From: Petaurus breviceps papuanus
Taxonomy: Eukaryota; Chordata; Mammalia; Diprotodontia; Petauridae
DNA: 64,000 nt
Direction: 5' to 3'
Assembly: GCA_028583685.1 (NCBI GenBank)
Contig: JAMXIF010001194.1
Coordinates: forward strand, 27,731,662-27,795,661
Made by a program: the position numbers and the translations under genes. The notes beneath the pieces were generated by a model, which was not told where the DNA came from, did no database searches, and saw only the letters and a program-made list of their open reading frames with translations. Each line of letters begins with the position of its first letter. Positions within the stretch are counted from its first letter, which is position 1. Below are positions 24,502 to 36,733 of the stretch, piece by piece.

Positions 24502-24646
24502 TTTTGTTTTTTTTTTTAGCAATTGGGGTTAAGTAACTTGCTCAATTACATGGCCAATTATTTTTGTGTGACTGACAAGTATCTGGGGCTGGTACTGATC
24601 CCAGGTCTCCCGATGCCGGGCCGGTGCTCTTACTTGCTGCGCCACC
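24502..24646 (-). mobile_element. tRNA-derived SINE, second subfamily, antisense
   Basis: Reversed copy of the '..gcagcaagtaagagcaccgg cccggcatcggga...gtaa.ttgagcaagttacttaacccca attgct' subfamily. A 15-bp duplication, tctctatgacttttg, lies at 24487-24501 and 24647-24661. It differs from the main SINE in the head (cagcaagtaagagc) and in ttgagcaagtta. Confidence 0.88.
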
Positions 24647-24661
24647 TCTCTATGACTTTTG

Positions 24662-25370
24662 ATTCTGACTTTTTCCACTACACCATTGATGCCTTTCTTC
24701 AACCAATTCTGTTACCAACAAATAACACTGAAGGAAACACCAGCAAATAGACACTGGGAGGTGGTTTTGTTTCGTTTTGCAGATACAGGCTAACTTAATA
24801 TGCATCAAATGTAAGAAAATGCTGAATGGATTTTCTAAGCTAAATTATCTTTATCTGATGGCTGTCTGCTGCCATCTTGGTATCTAAAACATTACAGAGA
24901 AGATGCCTGGTGAGAGAGAGGTATTTGCGTGTTGTAGCAACATCTTCCACCAAAATCCTCCCATGATCCTCAACCTGAAGGTGAGGTGAACTTGAAGGTT
25001 AGTCCAGAGAACAGCAAAGCTACAGAATAAGCCTGGGGTCACAAAATAATGCATGTTTGTTCATTCTGGGCCTTGGTAGCCAAGTTCAGGAAAGTTCATC
25101 CTCAGAGGCTCAGCCACCTGATGACAGCCGTTCTTTTTCCCATGTGACACTGGTTTATGAAGGTTGCTTATTACTAAGGCATGAAAGGGATACAATCTGT
25201 AACAGAAGATATCACCACTGATGAAATCACAAATCTTAAAGTACTGGAGGAAGATTTATTCATGTAATAAAGTAGAAATAAGAGAGAAAAAGTGTCAAGC
25301 ACAGTGGTGTGATAGTAATGGCAATTAAAGATTCCCCTGTATTGGCTTGGTTTTCAAATTGATTGTGTTA
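24662..25370. other. No gene recognised
   Basis: No confident repeat or exon. Confidence 0.35.
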
Positions 25371-26520
25371 AAACCCAGAGTTTGTTAATCCCACCTGTGG
25401 GATGGGCTTGTTGATGTGAAAAAGAAAGTCCTGAACTGGGAGGAGCTGGTGATGTAGATTTGGAGAGACACTAGAGAGAGGCGGAAGATCTTTTTGGAAG
25501 CAGCACCTCGTGGAGAGAGAGAGACTAAGAGAATTGCTGGTGGCCGCTTTGAATTGCCCTGGACTTTTGAGACCTGCCCCCTGAGCTGCCAAGGACTGAG
25601 GAGACATGGCTGTTTTGCTGGTACTTTGTCTGTCTGTTTTGATGTTGTTTTGCCAGATTTGTCCACTGGTGAAAGACAGTCCTTTTGTTGAAGAAGTCCT
25701 GGAACCTGGCTGTTCGCTAAGAAGCCCTGAGACTGTCCTGCAGACAGAGAGTGAATACTGTCCACTGGTGAGGGACTGTGCTGTTGCTGCAGGGGTCTGG
25801 AGACTGTCCTGCAGACAGAATGAATACTGTCCACTGGTGAAGGACAGTGCTGTTGTTGCAGGGGTCTGGGAGCCTTTCTGTTGGTTCAGAAGCCCTGAAG
25901 AAGGATTTTCTTGTTGTATGTTTACAGAAATCCTGGGAGAGGGCTTTGCTAATGTGTTCAGGGATTCTAGGACTGTTCTACAGACAGAGGATAAATTCAT
26001 GAAGGGACTGGCAATGTATCTTGTGGCTTTGCTAAGCCTTGTCTCCCCAGGAACTAAGATTGCTGAGAACTTGCCTCGTGTCAAGATGAAGAAAAGACCT
26101 CCATTTGGGTATTAAGTGCTGTGTTTAAACTTGATGTAACTCTGGGGTAGATTCAATTGTGATCCAGGGGTGGGGAACTTTTGACCTTATGTTTGGAAAC
26201 TAATCTCCATTTGAGAAGAGGGGCTTTGTGGTGGACTTAATTAAGGTATAGCCTAGGGGTGGAGAAGTATTTAGAACAGAGACTTTGTGATTGATTGAAT
26301 GATTGGAAGGTCCTGGGGTGGGGTAGTACTTGGAGATTATTTAATCACGCTTAGTAAATGCTGTATTTGGAATGATGTCATGTTTTGATCTTCTCTGTTC
26401 TTGGTTTGTCACTGAATAAAATAGAGAGCACCTATGCTGGTATTTTGAACCTGGGAAGTTGCCTTTGCTTGGCATTACATTACAAGTGGGCACAGGTGTA
26501 TGCAATCATCACTCTGGAAA
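25371..26520. mobile_element. LTR-like element with internal tandem repeats
   Basis: About 1.1 kb of repeat-like DNA. It holds 'tccactggtgaaggacagt' units at about 25662, 25761 and 25830 (spacing 99 and 69 bp) and 'gactgtcctgcagacagag' units between them. A polyadenylation-type signal (aataaa) is at about 26415. The composition and layout suit an old LTR. I could not fix TG/CA ends or a target duplication, so this is a candidate only. Both strands carry long open frames (minus 25368-26084, plus 25606-26115) because the repeat periods are multiples of three. Confidence 0.4.
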
Positions 26521-26525
26521 GGCTA

Positions 26526-26949
26526 CCGTGTTTCCCCAATAATAAGACACTGTCTTATTATTTTTTTTGGACAGAAAAACACCAGAGGGCTTATTTTCAG
26601 GGGAGGGCTTATTTTAATGAACATTGACAGCAATTTTAATAAACAGGTAAATGTGAACAAAAAAATGTACCTTTATTCAATAAGCAAATCACTGGGGAAG
26701 AACAGGATGACATGCTCACTGCTGCAGCTCTGATTGGATGCAGCTCAGAGCGCAGCGTGTGTTTCACAGTGGGGGGGAATGGTGCATACAGAGGGTACCG
26801 TAATGTATCGTGTAGCGTAGGGGATCACCTTCACTACAGTAGCAATCTCAATAGGGCTTATTTTCGGGGGAGGGCTTATTTTAGAGGAATCTTACACAGT
26901 AAGGGGAGGGCTTATTTTCGGGATAGGTCTTCTTATCGGGGAAACACGG
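26526..26949. mobile_element. Tc1/mariner-like MITE, copy 2
   Basis: 424 bp with perfect 12-bp terminal inverted repeats (ccgtgtttcccc and ggggaaacacgg), flanked by TA on both sides (26524-26525 and 26950-26951), the Tc1/mariner target duplication. The interior has repeated 'gagggcttatttt' blocks near both ends. Relative to copy 1 it holds about 70 extra bases in the middle (about 26690-26770). Non-coding. Confidence 0.85.
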
Positions 26950-26951
26950 TA

Positions 26952-27479
26952 TTTAGTTAAGGCAGAAGTAACACTTGGAGGTCAGTGCCCAAAGGTTTGG
27001 AAGCAGGCTTATGAAGCAAGCGATGGAGAAGAAAGACAAGGAGTGCAGCCTTATAAATAAGGAGTTCATAATGTTGTTTATAATGCAATCCATGGTGTTC
27101 TGAAGATCATGAAAAATGTGGGCTGGGGAGTGGGGTATCTGAGAGAAGGGAAGGGGAAAATAAATGTACTGTCAGTTGGTTTTCGTATCTATGGGGATTC
27201 TACAAGGGGCAGTGAAACAGGTAGTCTTCTGCCCTGTCTTTGGGTGCCATGAGAAGTACTGAGCAAGGGAGACCTTTCCACTGTCTGCCCTGGCAGGGCA
27301 TGCTCAGCAATGAGAAGGCACCAGATACTTCCTGGCTAGCTCTTGGTGCTCTGATAAGAACAAGATGGCAAGAAAGAATATTTCAAGTGTAAGAAGCAGG
27401 AGCAGAACATAAAAATATTAATTTCCACATGTGCCCTATACATATGGCCTTTCACAGCTGAAGTTTTTCCTGATCACCA
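26952..27479. other. No gene recognised
   Basis: Nothing assignable. Confidence 0.35.
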
Positions 27480-28296
27480 CCCCTAGGGACAAGTCAATTC
27501 ACTTTTGTAGGCCCCAGCCTCCTCACCTGCAGAACAGAACACTCTTACACTCCCTGCTAACCTCTCTATGACTTTGGAAGGCACTAATCTCCTCCCTGTC
27601 ACATAGGCCCAAAACTTAGGTGTCATCCTCGACTTCTCACTCCCACTCCCGCCACCCCTCTGCTACTCAGATCTTCCTAATCACTTTGGTATATGCCTCT
27701 TCTCTCCTCTGACACTGTCCCTGCCCTCACTGAAGCCATTACTGATTTATGCCTGGACTACTGTGATAGCCTCCCAAACTGTCTCCCTGCCTCAAGTCTC
27801 CTACTGCAGTCCATCCTTCACTCAGATGTCAAGTGGATGTTCCTAAAATCCCACTATTACACAATTCCTCTGTTTGACTTTCAAAGCCCTACGTAACCTG
27901 GCTCCTTCCCACCTTGCCAATCTCCTTATACCTGACTTCCTTTCATGTACATTGCAATCTAGTGACATAGGTCTCTTTGCTGCTTCTTGAACACCAAACC
28001 ATTCTCCATGCTTGGAATTTCCTCCTTCATCTCTGCCTCCTATCTTCCCTGGATTCCTTTATGCCTCCACATAAGTCTCACCTTCTTCAAGAAGCTTTCC
28101 TTGGGCACCTCTTTCAGCTAGTGCTTTGGGATTATCTCCAATTTATCTTGTTTGTACAGAGTTGTTTGCAAGTTTTCTCCCCATTAGACTGTGAGCTGCC
28201 TGAGAGCAGGGTTTTTTTTTTTTTAATCTATCTTTCTTCCTAGAGCCGAGAATAGTACCTGGCATATAGTAGGTAAATAAATGCTTTCTGACTGAC
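27480..28296 (+). mobile_element. L2 LINE, sense, ORF2 end and 3' UTR
   Basis: The sense strand gives LDYCDSLPNCLPASSLLLQS near 27755, matching the L2 pattern SRLDYCNSLL.GLPAS. It ends '...ctgagagcaggg', 'gagaatagtacctggcatat agtaggtaaataaatgcttt ctgactgactg', the L2 3' terminus. It is eroded, with only short frames. Confidence 0.9.
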
Positions 28297-30374
28297 TGTG
28301 AGACCACCTGCTATCGAGGTCTACTATCACACTGGCCCATGCATTCTCTGCTCTCCCCCCTCCAACAAGATTTTGCTTGAGCCTTCTCAGTGTCTCATCA
28401 CAATTTACTTCCTATTCCCCTACTTCATTTCACTAACAAATCTTCATTTGTTTAATTTGTTTACTGACTTTTTCTTTCCAGCGGTAAAGCCCCAGCCCTC
28501 ACTCTACTATGAAGTTTCCATTCATTCCTGGATCACAGAAACTATCAGGGGCATAATGGCCAAAAGAGAGGTTTTTGTTTCTAAGCTAAAGAAGTCTTTA
28601 TGCAGGAATTACATTTTACGTGCGTTTATATACATTTATACACATACAAAAGTACATTCTCGGTGTACTAGCAGAGCTACACCCGGGGAAATTCAGGTGT
28701 ATCATCTGAGCTACACCCGGGGAAATTCAGTCAGGAGTGGGGTTGGAACAGCAGAACAGAGAGCAGTCCCACCTTGGGTGGGCTTGTGCTAGAAGGGGTC
28801 TGCTTTGCAGAGAACATAGGCCTCAGCATTGGGGGAGGGAAAAGAGGTCAGCTAGGGAGCCAGGCACTGTACAGGCAATCATGCCTCATGGCAGCGGGAG
28901 AACCAGGAAGTGAGCCTGGAGGACAGCAGTAGATTTGGGGAGGAAGTCTGCCCTCCTCCAGGTATCACTGTCCTGAGGCAAAGCCCTGCTCTTCCCCTGC
29001 TAGTCTCCTAGTCTCTGGTCTATTGGATGCAACAGGAAAATGTTACCAAGGAAATAGACCTACTCTCTGCATATCTCCTCACAGCCAAGGAATGGCTAAA
29101 GGATCAGAGCTGATCAGAAGATACGTCCACAAAATATCACCCTCAGGTTGTTTATGCATTATAGACTTCAGAAACCTAAAGAGCTACAGGTTTTGTAGCA
29201 AAATAGCAGAATCTTCTCTGTAAGCCAAAAAGAATTGGACCTTAGTAGCTAACAGTGTCAATGGTCTCACACTTTACGAAATAACATAAATAACACATGT
29301 TCTTTCTGAAGAGTTTAAAATATACCTACAGGCTGGAAGTGAAAACAGAGAAAACACAGATGCATAAAAGAAAGTTGGAATGCATCATGTGCTTGTCAAC
29401 CTGGCTAAATGACAAACATCTCTGGAAGAGACCCTGGTGCTGGAGGGAACACAGCACAGAATAGTCTTCCAGACAAGGCCTACTCAAGCTGCAACATCTC
29501 CGTGACTGGCATGTCCTAGTTGGGGCAAAAGGCAAACTTCATACTAACCCTATGAAAACAGTCATGAGCAAGGAAAGACAGCCATCAACCCTGAGCTGGT
29601 GAGAGGGGAAAAATCCCAGGCTCTCAGTCTTCCCTGACTGTGACCTTCATGCTCCACTGGATTTCTGAAGATACTGAAATCTTGGCAGTCAAGTACACAG
29701 TCTGTGGGAACGAGGAAGTCTCTGATAGGCCTGCTGGTGAGAATCGGGACCAGCCAGGCAATTTTGGGGCCCTGTGAAATCCTAAGGAGACAGACAAAAA
29801 CAGCAGTTTGTGTTTTGTGCTGGGAATTAGGAGGAACCAGTGGCCAAACTGTGGCATGTGAGCCATGTGAAGTAATCTGACAATGTGGCTCATGGAGAGG
29901 GAGCTGTATGGCTACTTTCTTTCCTCAGAGACAAGGGAAGCAGTCTCCTGGACTCTCTCAGGTAGTTTCATCATTAGTAGAACCTAATTCTAGAGGACCA
30001 AAGGTTGAAACATCCAAGGTCAGGTCACAGAACTCAGAGTGCAGGAGAAATGCCCCCTTCCTCTCTTATAGGCCTTTGGGGTGGGTCAAAGAAAATGAGA
30101 GACATAGAAAGATGGGCAGATACGTATACATCAGAACATGTGCATATATGAGCATATTCAGTTCATATAATCAAAAACTCATTGCCTTTTGCAGAAAATG
30201 GGGTCCGTCCTTTCAGAAGCTGTATTCAGATATTTTTAGCTTTTAACTCTTATGAACACTGCATGTGACAATGACATAAATGTACTGTAAGAAACACAAG
30301 TACAGAGAAAGAATGAGAAAAAGGGAGAGAAAGACCAAATAAGGCTCATCAGAACTACCTATTAGAACAGCTAA
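28297..30374. other. No gene recognised; 23-bp direct repeat at 28674-28730
   Basis: 'gagctacacccggggaaattcag' (written 'gagctacacccggggaaatt' plus 'cag') occurs at 28674-28696 and 28708-28730, a 34-bp period. The rest has no repeat or exon I can name. Confidence 0.5.
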
Positions 30375-30985
30375 GGAAAAACTACTGCAGAGAGAGTGGT
30401 ACAGTGGAGGTATAGAAGTGAGTTCAAATCCCAGCTCTACAATCTACAACTGGGCCAAGCCACTTGGTTGATGAACATTTATTAAGTGCCTACTATCTGC
30501 CAGGCACTGTGCTAAGTACTGGGGCCACAAATATGAAAAAAACAAGACAGTCCCTACCCTCCAGGAGCTGACAATCTAATAGGGGAAGACAACACACAGA
30601 AGGAAGTTGAAATGAGGAGGAAATGGGGGGTGGGTGCTGTTGGTCAAGGTACCCACAGAGTAGAGGAGTCAGAGAAATCCCAGAAGAGTGCAGTTGGATA
30701 AGAAATGAGATGTTCCGCCCTGAGTGCCTTCCTTAAATGGAGGGTTTGGCATCCAAGGCTCCATCCTTCAATCAGAGGGGCAGGAGGAGGTGGAGAACCG
30801 AGGCTGACGGGATCTTGCAGGATGATAAGTTTTTCCCAGGAATAAGTATTCTGGGGTATGGAGAAGAAGTCACAGAACTTGTCTGGGCCTCAGCTTCCTC
30901 ATCTGTACAAAGAGGGAGTTGGACTAGACAGTCCAATCAACACTCTAAACCCAAAGTCACCTCATCAGAACTGAATAATGCAAAC
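30375..30985. repeat. MIR (sense) interrupted by an antisense L2 3' end
   Basis: MIR head at 30385-30462 ('gagttcaaatcccagctcta'), reversed L2 3' end at 30463-30620 ('aacatttattaagtgcctac tatctgccaggcactgtgct'), then MIR tail at about 30870-30950 ('gtctgggcctcagcttcctcatctgtaca'). The order suggests L2 inserted into MIR. Confidence 0.65.
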
Positions 30986-32824
30986 ATGCCAACTACTCCC
31001 TATGTTCAGTGGGGAAGCTGATTTCACAGCTGAAGCTAGTTTTGCTATATCATACAATATTTCTTGGGATCTTTGTCCATATTTTTTTCCAATTGTAGTG
31101 TGAAATATTTTTTACACTAAATCTTAAATAGGCTTGGTGAACTGTTATAAACTCCAGCTATGGATAATTTTAAATCTAATTATACTACCTGATCATTTAA
31201 AAAAAAATCTATATTATCTAGCACCTGCAAACTCTCAAATTGGAAAAGTCAGGATTATTTCTCATCTCAATTGTTGATTCTATAGCTTTAAGAAGAAACA
31301 AAAGTTTCTATAAAGTGATAGGGGTATACAATCACTTCTCCTTCTCTAGGGCAGGACAAGTTTATTCCTGAGAATCAGAGAGAAAGATCACAAACTTGAG
31401 GAAGACAGAGGTAAATTACAAGGACAGCTTGATGATTTGGGGGCTGGGTTTGAAGACTTGCAGAGGTTGAGATCTTGCTTCATGTCTCCTGTAAACCCTT
31501 TCATGATTGCTGGGTCTAATTCCCAAAGCTGCAGTCACTGAAACATCTGTTGGAAAAGTGGAACTTTTGGAACTGATTGCTGAGGGGATGTGGTGAAAAG
31601 CAAAATCCCAGCCAGGTGGGAAGAATTAGGAAACATTTCCTGGAGGACAGGAGTTTAGAGGACAGCTTGGAAGGATGGGAGGAAAAAGGGTTGGCAAAAA
31701 AGAGGGGGGAGGGTCTTTCAGCTGGGGGGAACATATGAGCAAAGGCACAGAGGTGGAGATGAGATGTCATGTACATGGGATGGTGTGCAGATGTTCTCGC
31801 CTAGAAAGGAACATGCTGAGAAGTGACAAGAGGTGAGGTTGAGGATATGAGGAAAGTCTAAATATCATAAATGAATTTTCATACTATTCTTTGGACCATT
31901 GACTTCCAGCAATAGCCCCTTTGTTTCTGTGGCAGCCGTGGAAAGAGAAGAGCACACCATGGCCACTATACCCTAGCACTAGCCAGCTACTGCTACCAAA
32001 AGACAGGAAGCAGAGAAGTGAGAGATCTTCCCTCTCTGTTTTGTTGATCTTTCTGATTGTGACATGGGCAACTCTGGTCATTGATACTTTGAAAACAGTA
32101 CACTACACTAGAGTGGTATAGCATCTCCTCAATGAAATCTATAGTTACTCATGAGCTAACTCTAGCAATCAACACAGGAAACACCAAGTTGATAAATAAT
32201 CCCTATTGCACAGATAATGACAGAAAGTTGGGTGAGAATCCAATCAGCACAAATATCTCAGAAAGGCACTGCAGAAGGATAATAAACTGGGCCTAGGATT
32301 GAATAAGAGGTAAGCAGACACCCACCCAGGAAATTACATAGTCCTTTCACAATAATCTCAAGGTACTTGCTCCCTGCACCAAAAGTCCAACTGTATAATA
32401 CCAATATTCTTTTGATGATGCTACATGGCTACAGGTTAGGGAAAAATCTGCCTCACGATAATTGAAATTGCAGGTGCCCCAAAAGGCAGTGGGTACTAAT
32501 AGACTGCAGAATATTATTAAAGATGACGCGTGCATAAGTGGCATAAAATGGATCAGCAAAGTCACCCAAGGTTAGAAAGGAGGAAGGATTGTCTTGTGGT
32601 GAGAAGATGAACAGACTAAATGATATACTTATATCTACAAAATATTAAGTGAATAAAAGGAAGATGGTCAGGATTCCTCTGTCCCTTAAAGTTCTTTTCA
32701 ACTTGGCCCCACCTTCTTATACATCACCCTGTCCCCACACTCTTTGTGTTCCTCACACACACTACTCTCTCTCCTATCTCCATGCTTTCCCCTTATGTTT
32801 GAGAGGCACTCTGACCTCACCAGA
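30986..32824. other. No gene recognised; likely antisense L2 internal piece at about 31560-31850
   Basis: 'aaacatttcctggaggacag gagtttagagg...gagcaaaggcacagaggtgg agatg' resembles reversed L2. The remainder is unassigned. Confidence 0.45.
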
Positions 32825-33690
32825 ACCTCTTCAAGTCAATAAAGATTTATTAAGCACCTATTATGTGTCAGGCAGCATGCTAAGTGCTAAGAATACAAAG
32901 AAAAGGTTAAAAAAAAAAAAGGATCCCTGTTCTGCTCACAGTCTAAGAAAGCAACATGCAAAAAGCTATGTAAAAATAAGATATAGGCAGGATAAACTGG
33001 AAATAATCTCAGAGGAAAGGCATCAGCCTGAAGGAGGACAGGAAAAGGATTCTTGCAGGAGAGATTTCAGCTGCAACCTGAAGGCCATTAGAGAAAGCTA
33101 GAAGCCAAAGATGAAAAGGAAGAGGATTTCAGGCATGGGGGACAGCCACTGAAAATTTGTGGAATCAGGTGGAGTGTCATCTTCTGAGAACATGGAGGGG
33201 GAGTCAGGTATAAGAAAACTAGAAAGGTAGGAAGGAGCCAGGTGATGAAGGGTTCGAAAGCCAAAGAAAGGATTTGATATTTGACTTCGAGGTGAAAAGG
33301 GGCCACTGGTATTTACTGTATATATCAAGTGCTGCAGCCAGACCTGCACTTCAGGAAGGTCTCTTTGGCAGCTGAGGGGAGCTGGGACTGGAGTGGGGGG
33401 GGGGGTCTGAGGCAGGGAGACCCATAAGGAGGCTGCTGCAATCATCCAGGCATGAGGTGATAATGGCTCAGACAGAGAGGGAGCAGTGTCAGAGGAGAGA
33501 AGGGAGTGTACACAAGAGTCGTATTAGTGTACAGGACCTAACCACTGATTGGATATTGGGGTGGTGGGCAGAGAGGCTTTGGAGTTAAGAAGGATGCTTA
33601 AGTTTTGAGCCTGGGCACCAGGAAGATGGTGATGCCCTCAACAGTAATAGGAAGTTAGGAATGGAATAGGGGAGAGTTTGAAGGGAAAAA
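32825..33690 (-). mobile_element. L2 LINE, antisense
   Basis: Starts 'agatttattaagcacctatt atgtgtcaggcagcatgcta agtgctaag', runs through 'catgggggacagccactgaa' and ends near 'caacagtaataggaagttag'. The same order as the 6.7-kb copy. Confidence 0.88.
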
Positions 33691-33699
33691 TGACGACAT

Positions 33700-33935
33700 C
33701 CCAAGTGCCACTTTCCCTACGTGACACCTTTCTTGATCCCCTAGTGCCCTCCCTCCCTAATTTGCTTTTTGTTTTTATTGAATATATTTGGTATATACTA
33801 ATATATCTACATGTTATCTGTGTTGAAAGACTGTGAGCTCCATGAGGAACTGTTTTATGCTTTCAGCACCTAGCACATCACCTGGGTATATAGAAGACAC
33901 TTAATAACTCTTTGTTGACTGACTAATTGACTAAA
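33700..33935 (+). repeat. L2 3' end, sense
   Basis: 'aagactgtgagctccatgag gaactg...cagcacctagcacatcacct', ending 'ctctttgttgactgactaat'. It follows directly on an antisense L2. Confidence 0.7.
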
Positions 33936-34174
33936 GATACGGGCAGATCCTATATGGTGGATATATGAAAAGACATAGTAAAGAACTGCAGGGAATGGGA
34001 AGCTATGGATGAAGCTACAGTTTGCCCTAGTGTAGGGCATACTCATATCAACAAGATCAAGGATTTACCCCAAAATGTCTAGAATCTTTCATTAACAGAA
34101 AATAACTACTGAAAAACAACTTGTTCTCATTGCTCTGCTGTGAGGGTGAGGGGAAAGGAAGCAGGGAACAGGCA

Positions 34175-34395
34175 TTCAGGTGCCTACTATGTGCAGGCAC
34201 TGTGCTAAGCCCTTAGAAATGATCTCATTTGATCCTCCCAACAACCTGTGAGGTAGGCAATATCCCCATTTTACAGATGAGAAAAACAAAGCAGAAAGAA
34301 GTTATCTGACTTGCTCAGGGTCACACAGCCAGTAAGTATCTCAGACCAAATCTGAACTGAGGTCTCCCTGACACAGGACATCACCTAGCTGCCTG
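34175..34395 (-). repeat. MIR/THER1-type SINE, antisense, long
   Basis: 'ctactatgtgcaggcactgt gctaagccc', 'atctcatttgatcctcccaa caacctgtgaggtaggcaat', 'tgacttgctcagggtcacac agccagtaagta'. Confidence 0.85.
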
Positions 34396-36547
34396 AAGGG
34401 AATAAAGAAACAATGTACTCTTCTCACAGAGTTCACAGTCTAGCTGGAGTGATAATACACAAGACAAAATAATTATCATAGGAGGCTGTGCATGGTTAGG
34501 GCTAAATGTACACGTACATACATGCAAAGCCATTTGGTCTGACCTGTTGTTTGGAGAGGGGACACGGAAAACAGGGGTCAAGGAATAACCATATTTGTAA
34601 ACTATATACTTAATCATGAAACTGTCTTTGTCCTCCAAACATCCTCCCTTCTGACCATACCCAGCTCCTGTAATAGTTACTTCAATAAGAAAATTCCAGT
34701 TAGTCTAGATTCTAGACTCTAGAACCTAACTTCAAAGCTGGGCTTAAAGAGCAGAATAACTAGACCTCATTCCCCTCATCTACCACTTTGGGATTGGGGG
34801 TGGGGGTTGGGAGGGCAGATAAGAGGAAGGCAAAAGAAAGAGAAAGAACAGACAGGACACTCAGGTCTGTTTACAATACCTGGAAGGGTTGTTAACATTT
34901 CTACCAACAAAAGAAGTGCTAAAAATCTCTGTCTTATTATCAGGGCTTCCAGTATTCAACTCAGATCACACAACAATCATGATGCTTGGGGAGAAGTAGA
35001 GGCATAGCTTGGAAAGCAGAGGTTACTTCATGGCTACTCCATGGAATCAGGGGCAGCTTTGGCACTCTGGAGAAGAAACTCACAGGGAACTGGACCATAG
35101 AAGCCACATGGGCAGGGCAGGTGCTCAAAGAGCCCAGGCAGAACTGGGCCCCACCTTGGAAGCAGAGAGTCTCCCTCTGATGTCCCGAGGTGGGGGTGGG
35201 GAAGGGTGCAGTGGATAAAGAGAGAACACAAGCTATAAAGAAAAAGACCACAAAAATACTACCTTTCACATAAGAAAAACTGTCCCCAATTAAACCTCAG
35301 GCTTCATGGATGGCAGACCCTGGAGGTCAGGAAATGCTGCTAAAGGCACGTACAAGTTTGCAGCTCTCGAGCCTTGACTATATACCTCGTTCCCCTGTGA
35401 TTCTATGACAAATGTCACCCACAGATTCGATGACATGTATCTTCTCTGACCACAAAGAGACTAAAAACAATAACACAGGTTAAAAACAAAACGAATGCAA
35501 AGTGTGAAGGAGATCCCAGGCCCCCCAAAGGATGTCCTATTAACAAAGAATAGCATGCTGTGTTCCAGCTTAAAGACGACAGGGTCTTGTTCACTGTAGG
35601 CCTGCCTTTGGAGGGTCTCCTGACTGGCTAGGGCCCTATGGGCTCCTTCAGGCTCCTCATCTCTAGGTCCATGTGTATACATGAATGAACAGTCACTTAT
35701 CTGAGGAAGCTTTTGATCTTGGGTACCCCACCCAGCCAGCCCCATAACCCGACCTGGGCTTTAATTCGCATCGGGAGGAGGAGGCAGGGCTCTCATGCTT
35801 CTTCCTTCATGAGTGAGAAAGGCAAGAACTGCGAGTTCTCAGCTCCATCTGAATTGACGTTACAGCCACATGAAAGGAGCCCAAGCCTGCTGTGCATACT
35901 GTGGGCACAGAGGCTTTCAAGAGGCAGGCTCATTTCCAACCTAATCGACAGCTCGAGGGATCTCTATTACTAATCACCCACCAATACTGCCCAAGTTCCC
36001 AGGCTGACTTCAAAGCTCCTCACATGGTGCCCCCAATGGAGTGCTTTTCACATGGTCAGGGTGGTGGCCACTCCCCCATCACATGGACTTTGGTGACATT
36101 TCGGCTCTGTATGCATCCAAGTGTCCACAGGGATATGTTGTCCAAGGCAGAGATGTTTTTTCCCTCTTAGATTTCAAAAACTCACTTGGAAACATGGACA
36201 AAGCTCTGTAATCTCAATTTCAAAGTGTGCCTTGTCAGTTCTTGGGTTTTTCCGTCAGGCTGCCTCCTTTCATTTACTTTAAATCATACTGTGGCCAAAG
36301 ATTTTTGGAAGCTTCAAAGGAGGAATCAACCAGATCAATAGAAAGAACTAAGGTCAGTTTAGGGTCATACCCTCTAATGAGCAAAGTTTGATCTCCAGGT
36401 AAAGAAGTACAGCAAGAGAAGTGAAGGTTTTTGGGGACCATGCCTCATTTACCAGAAAAAGCCATCAGTCTGAATTCTACAACGTACAATGAACTCATGG
36501 AGAGATGAGTTCAAACCTGGGAAGTATAAAGAAGTTTGTTATCAAAT
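34396..36547. other. No gene recognised
   Basis: Several short open frames on both strands overlap each other, without splice-site support or family resemblance. Fairly GC-rich around 35000-36150. Confidence 0.4.
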
Positions 36548-36559
36548 TTAAAGTTATTT

Positions 36560-36733
36560 TTTTTGGTTTTGTTTTTCTGTTTTTTGCTTTTTTGGAGGGC
36601 AATTGGGGTTAAGTGACTTGCCCAAGGTCACATGGCTAGTTTTTGTGTTAAGTGTCTGAGGCCATATTTGAACTCAGGTCCTCCTGACTCCAGGGTCAGT
36701 GCTCTATTCACTGCACCACCTAGTGGTCCCTCT
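36560..36733 (-). mobile_element. tRNA-derived marsupial SINE, antisense
   Basis: 'gcttttttggagggcaattg gggttaagtgacttgcccaa ggtcacatggctag...gtcagtgctctattcactgcaccacctag'. Both flanks are T-rich, which hides the target duplication. Confidence 0.9.

Noticed and set aside
26160-26190. 'ccaggggtggggaacttttg' as the start of another hAT MITE
   Set aside because: Only the first 15-20 bases fit and no matching opposite end follows; it may be part of the LTR-like element.
34961-35269. Minus-strand frame of 102 codons starting with a hydrophobic segment
   Set aside because: Overlaps several equally long frames on the other strand, with no splice signals and no match to EXD3 or another family.
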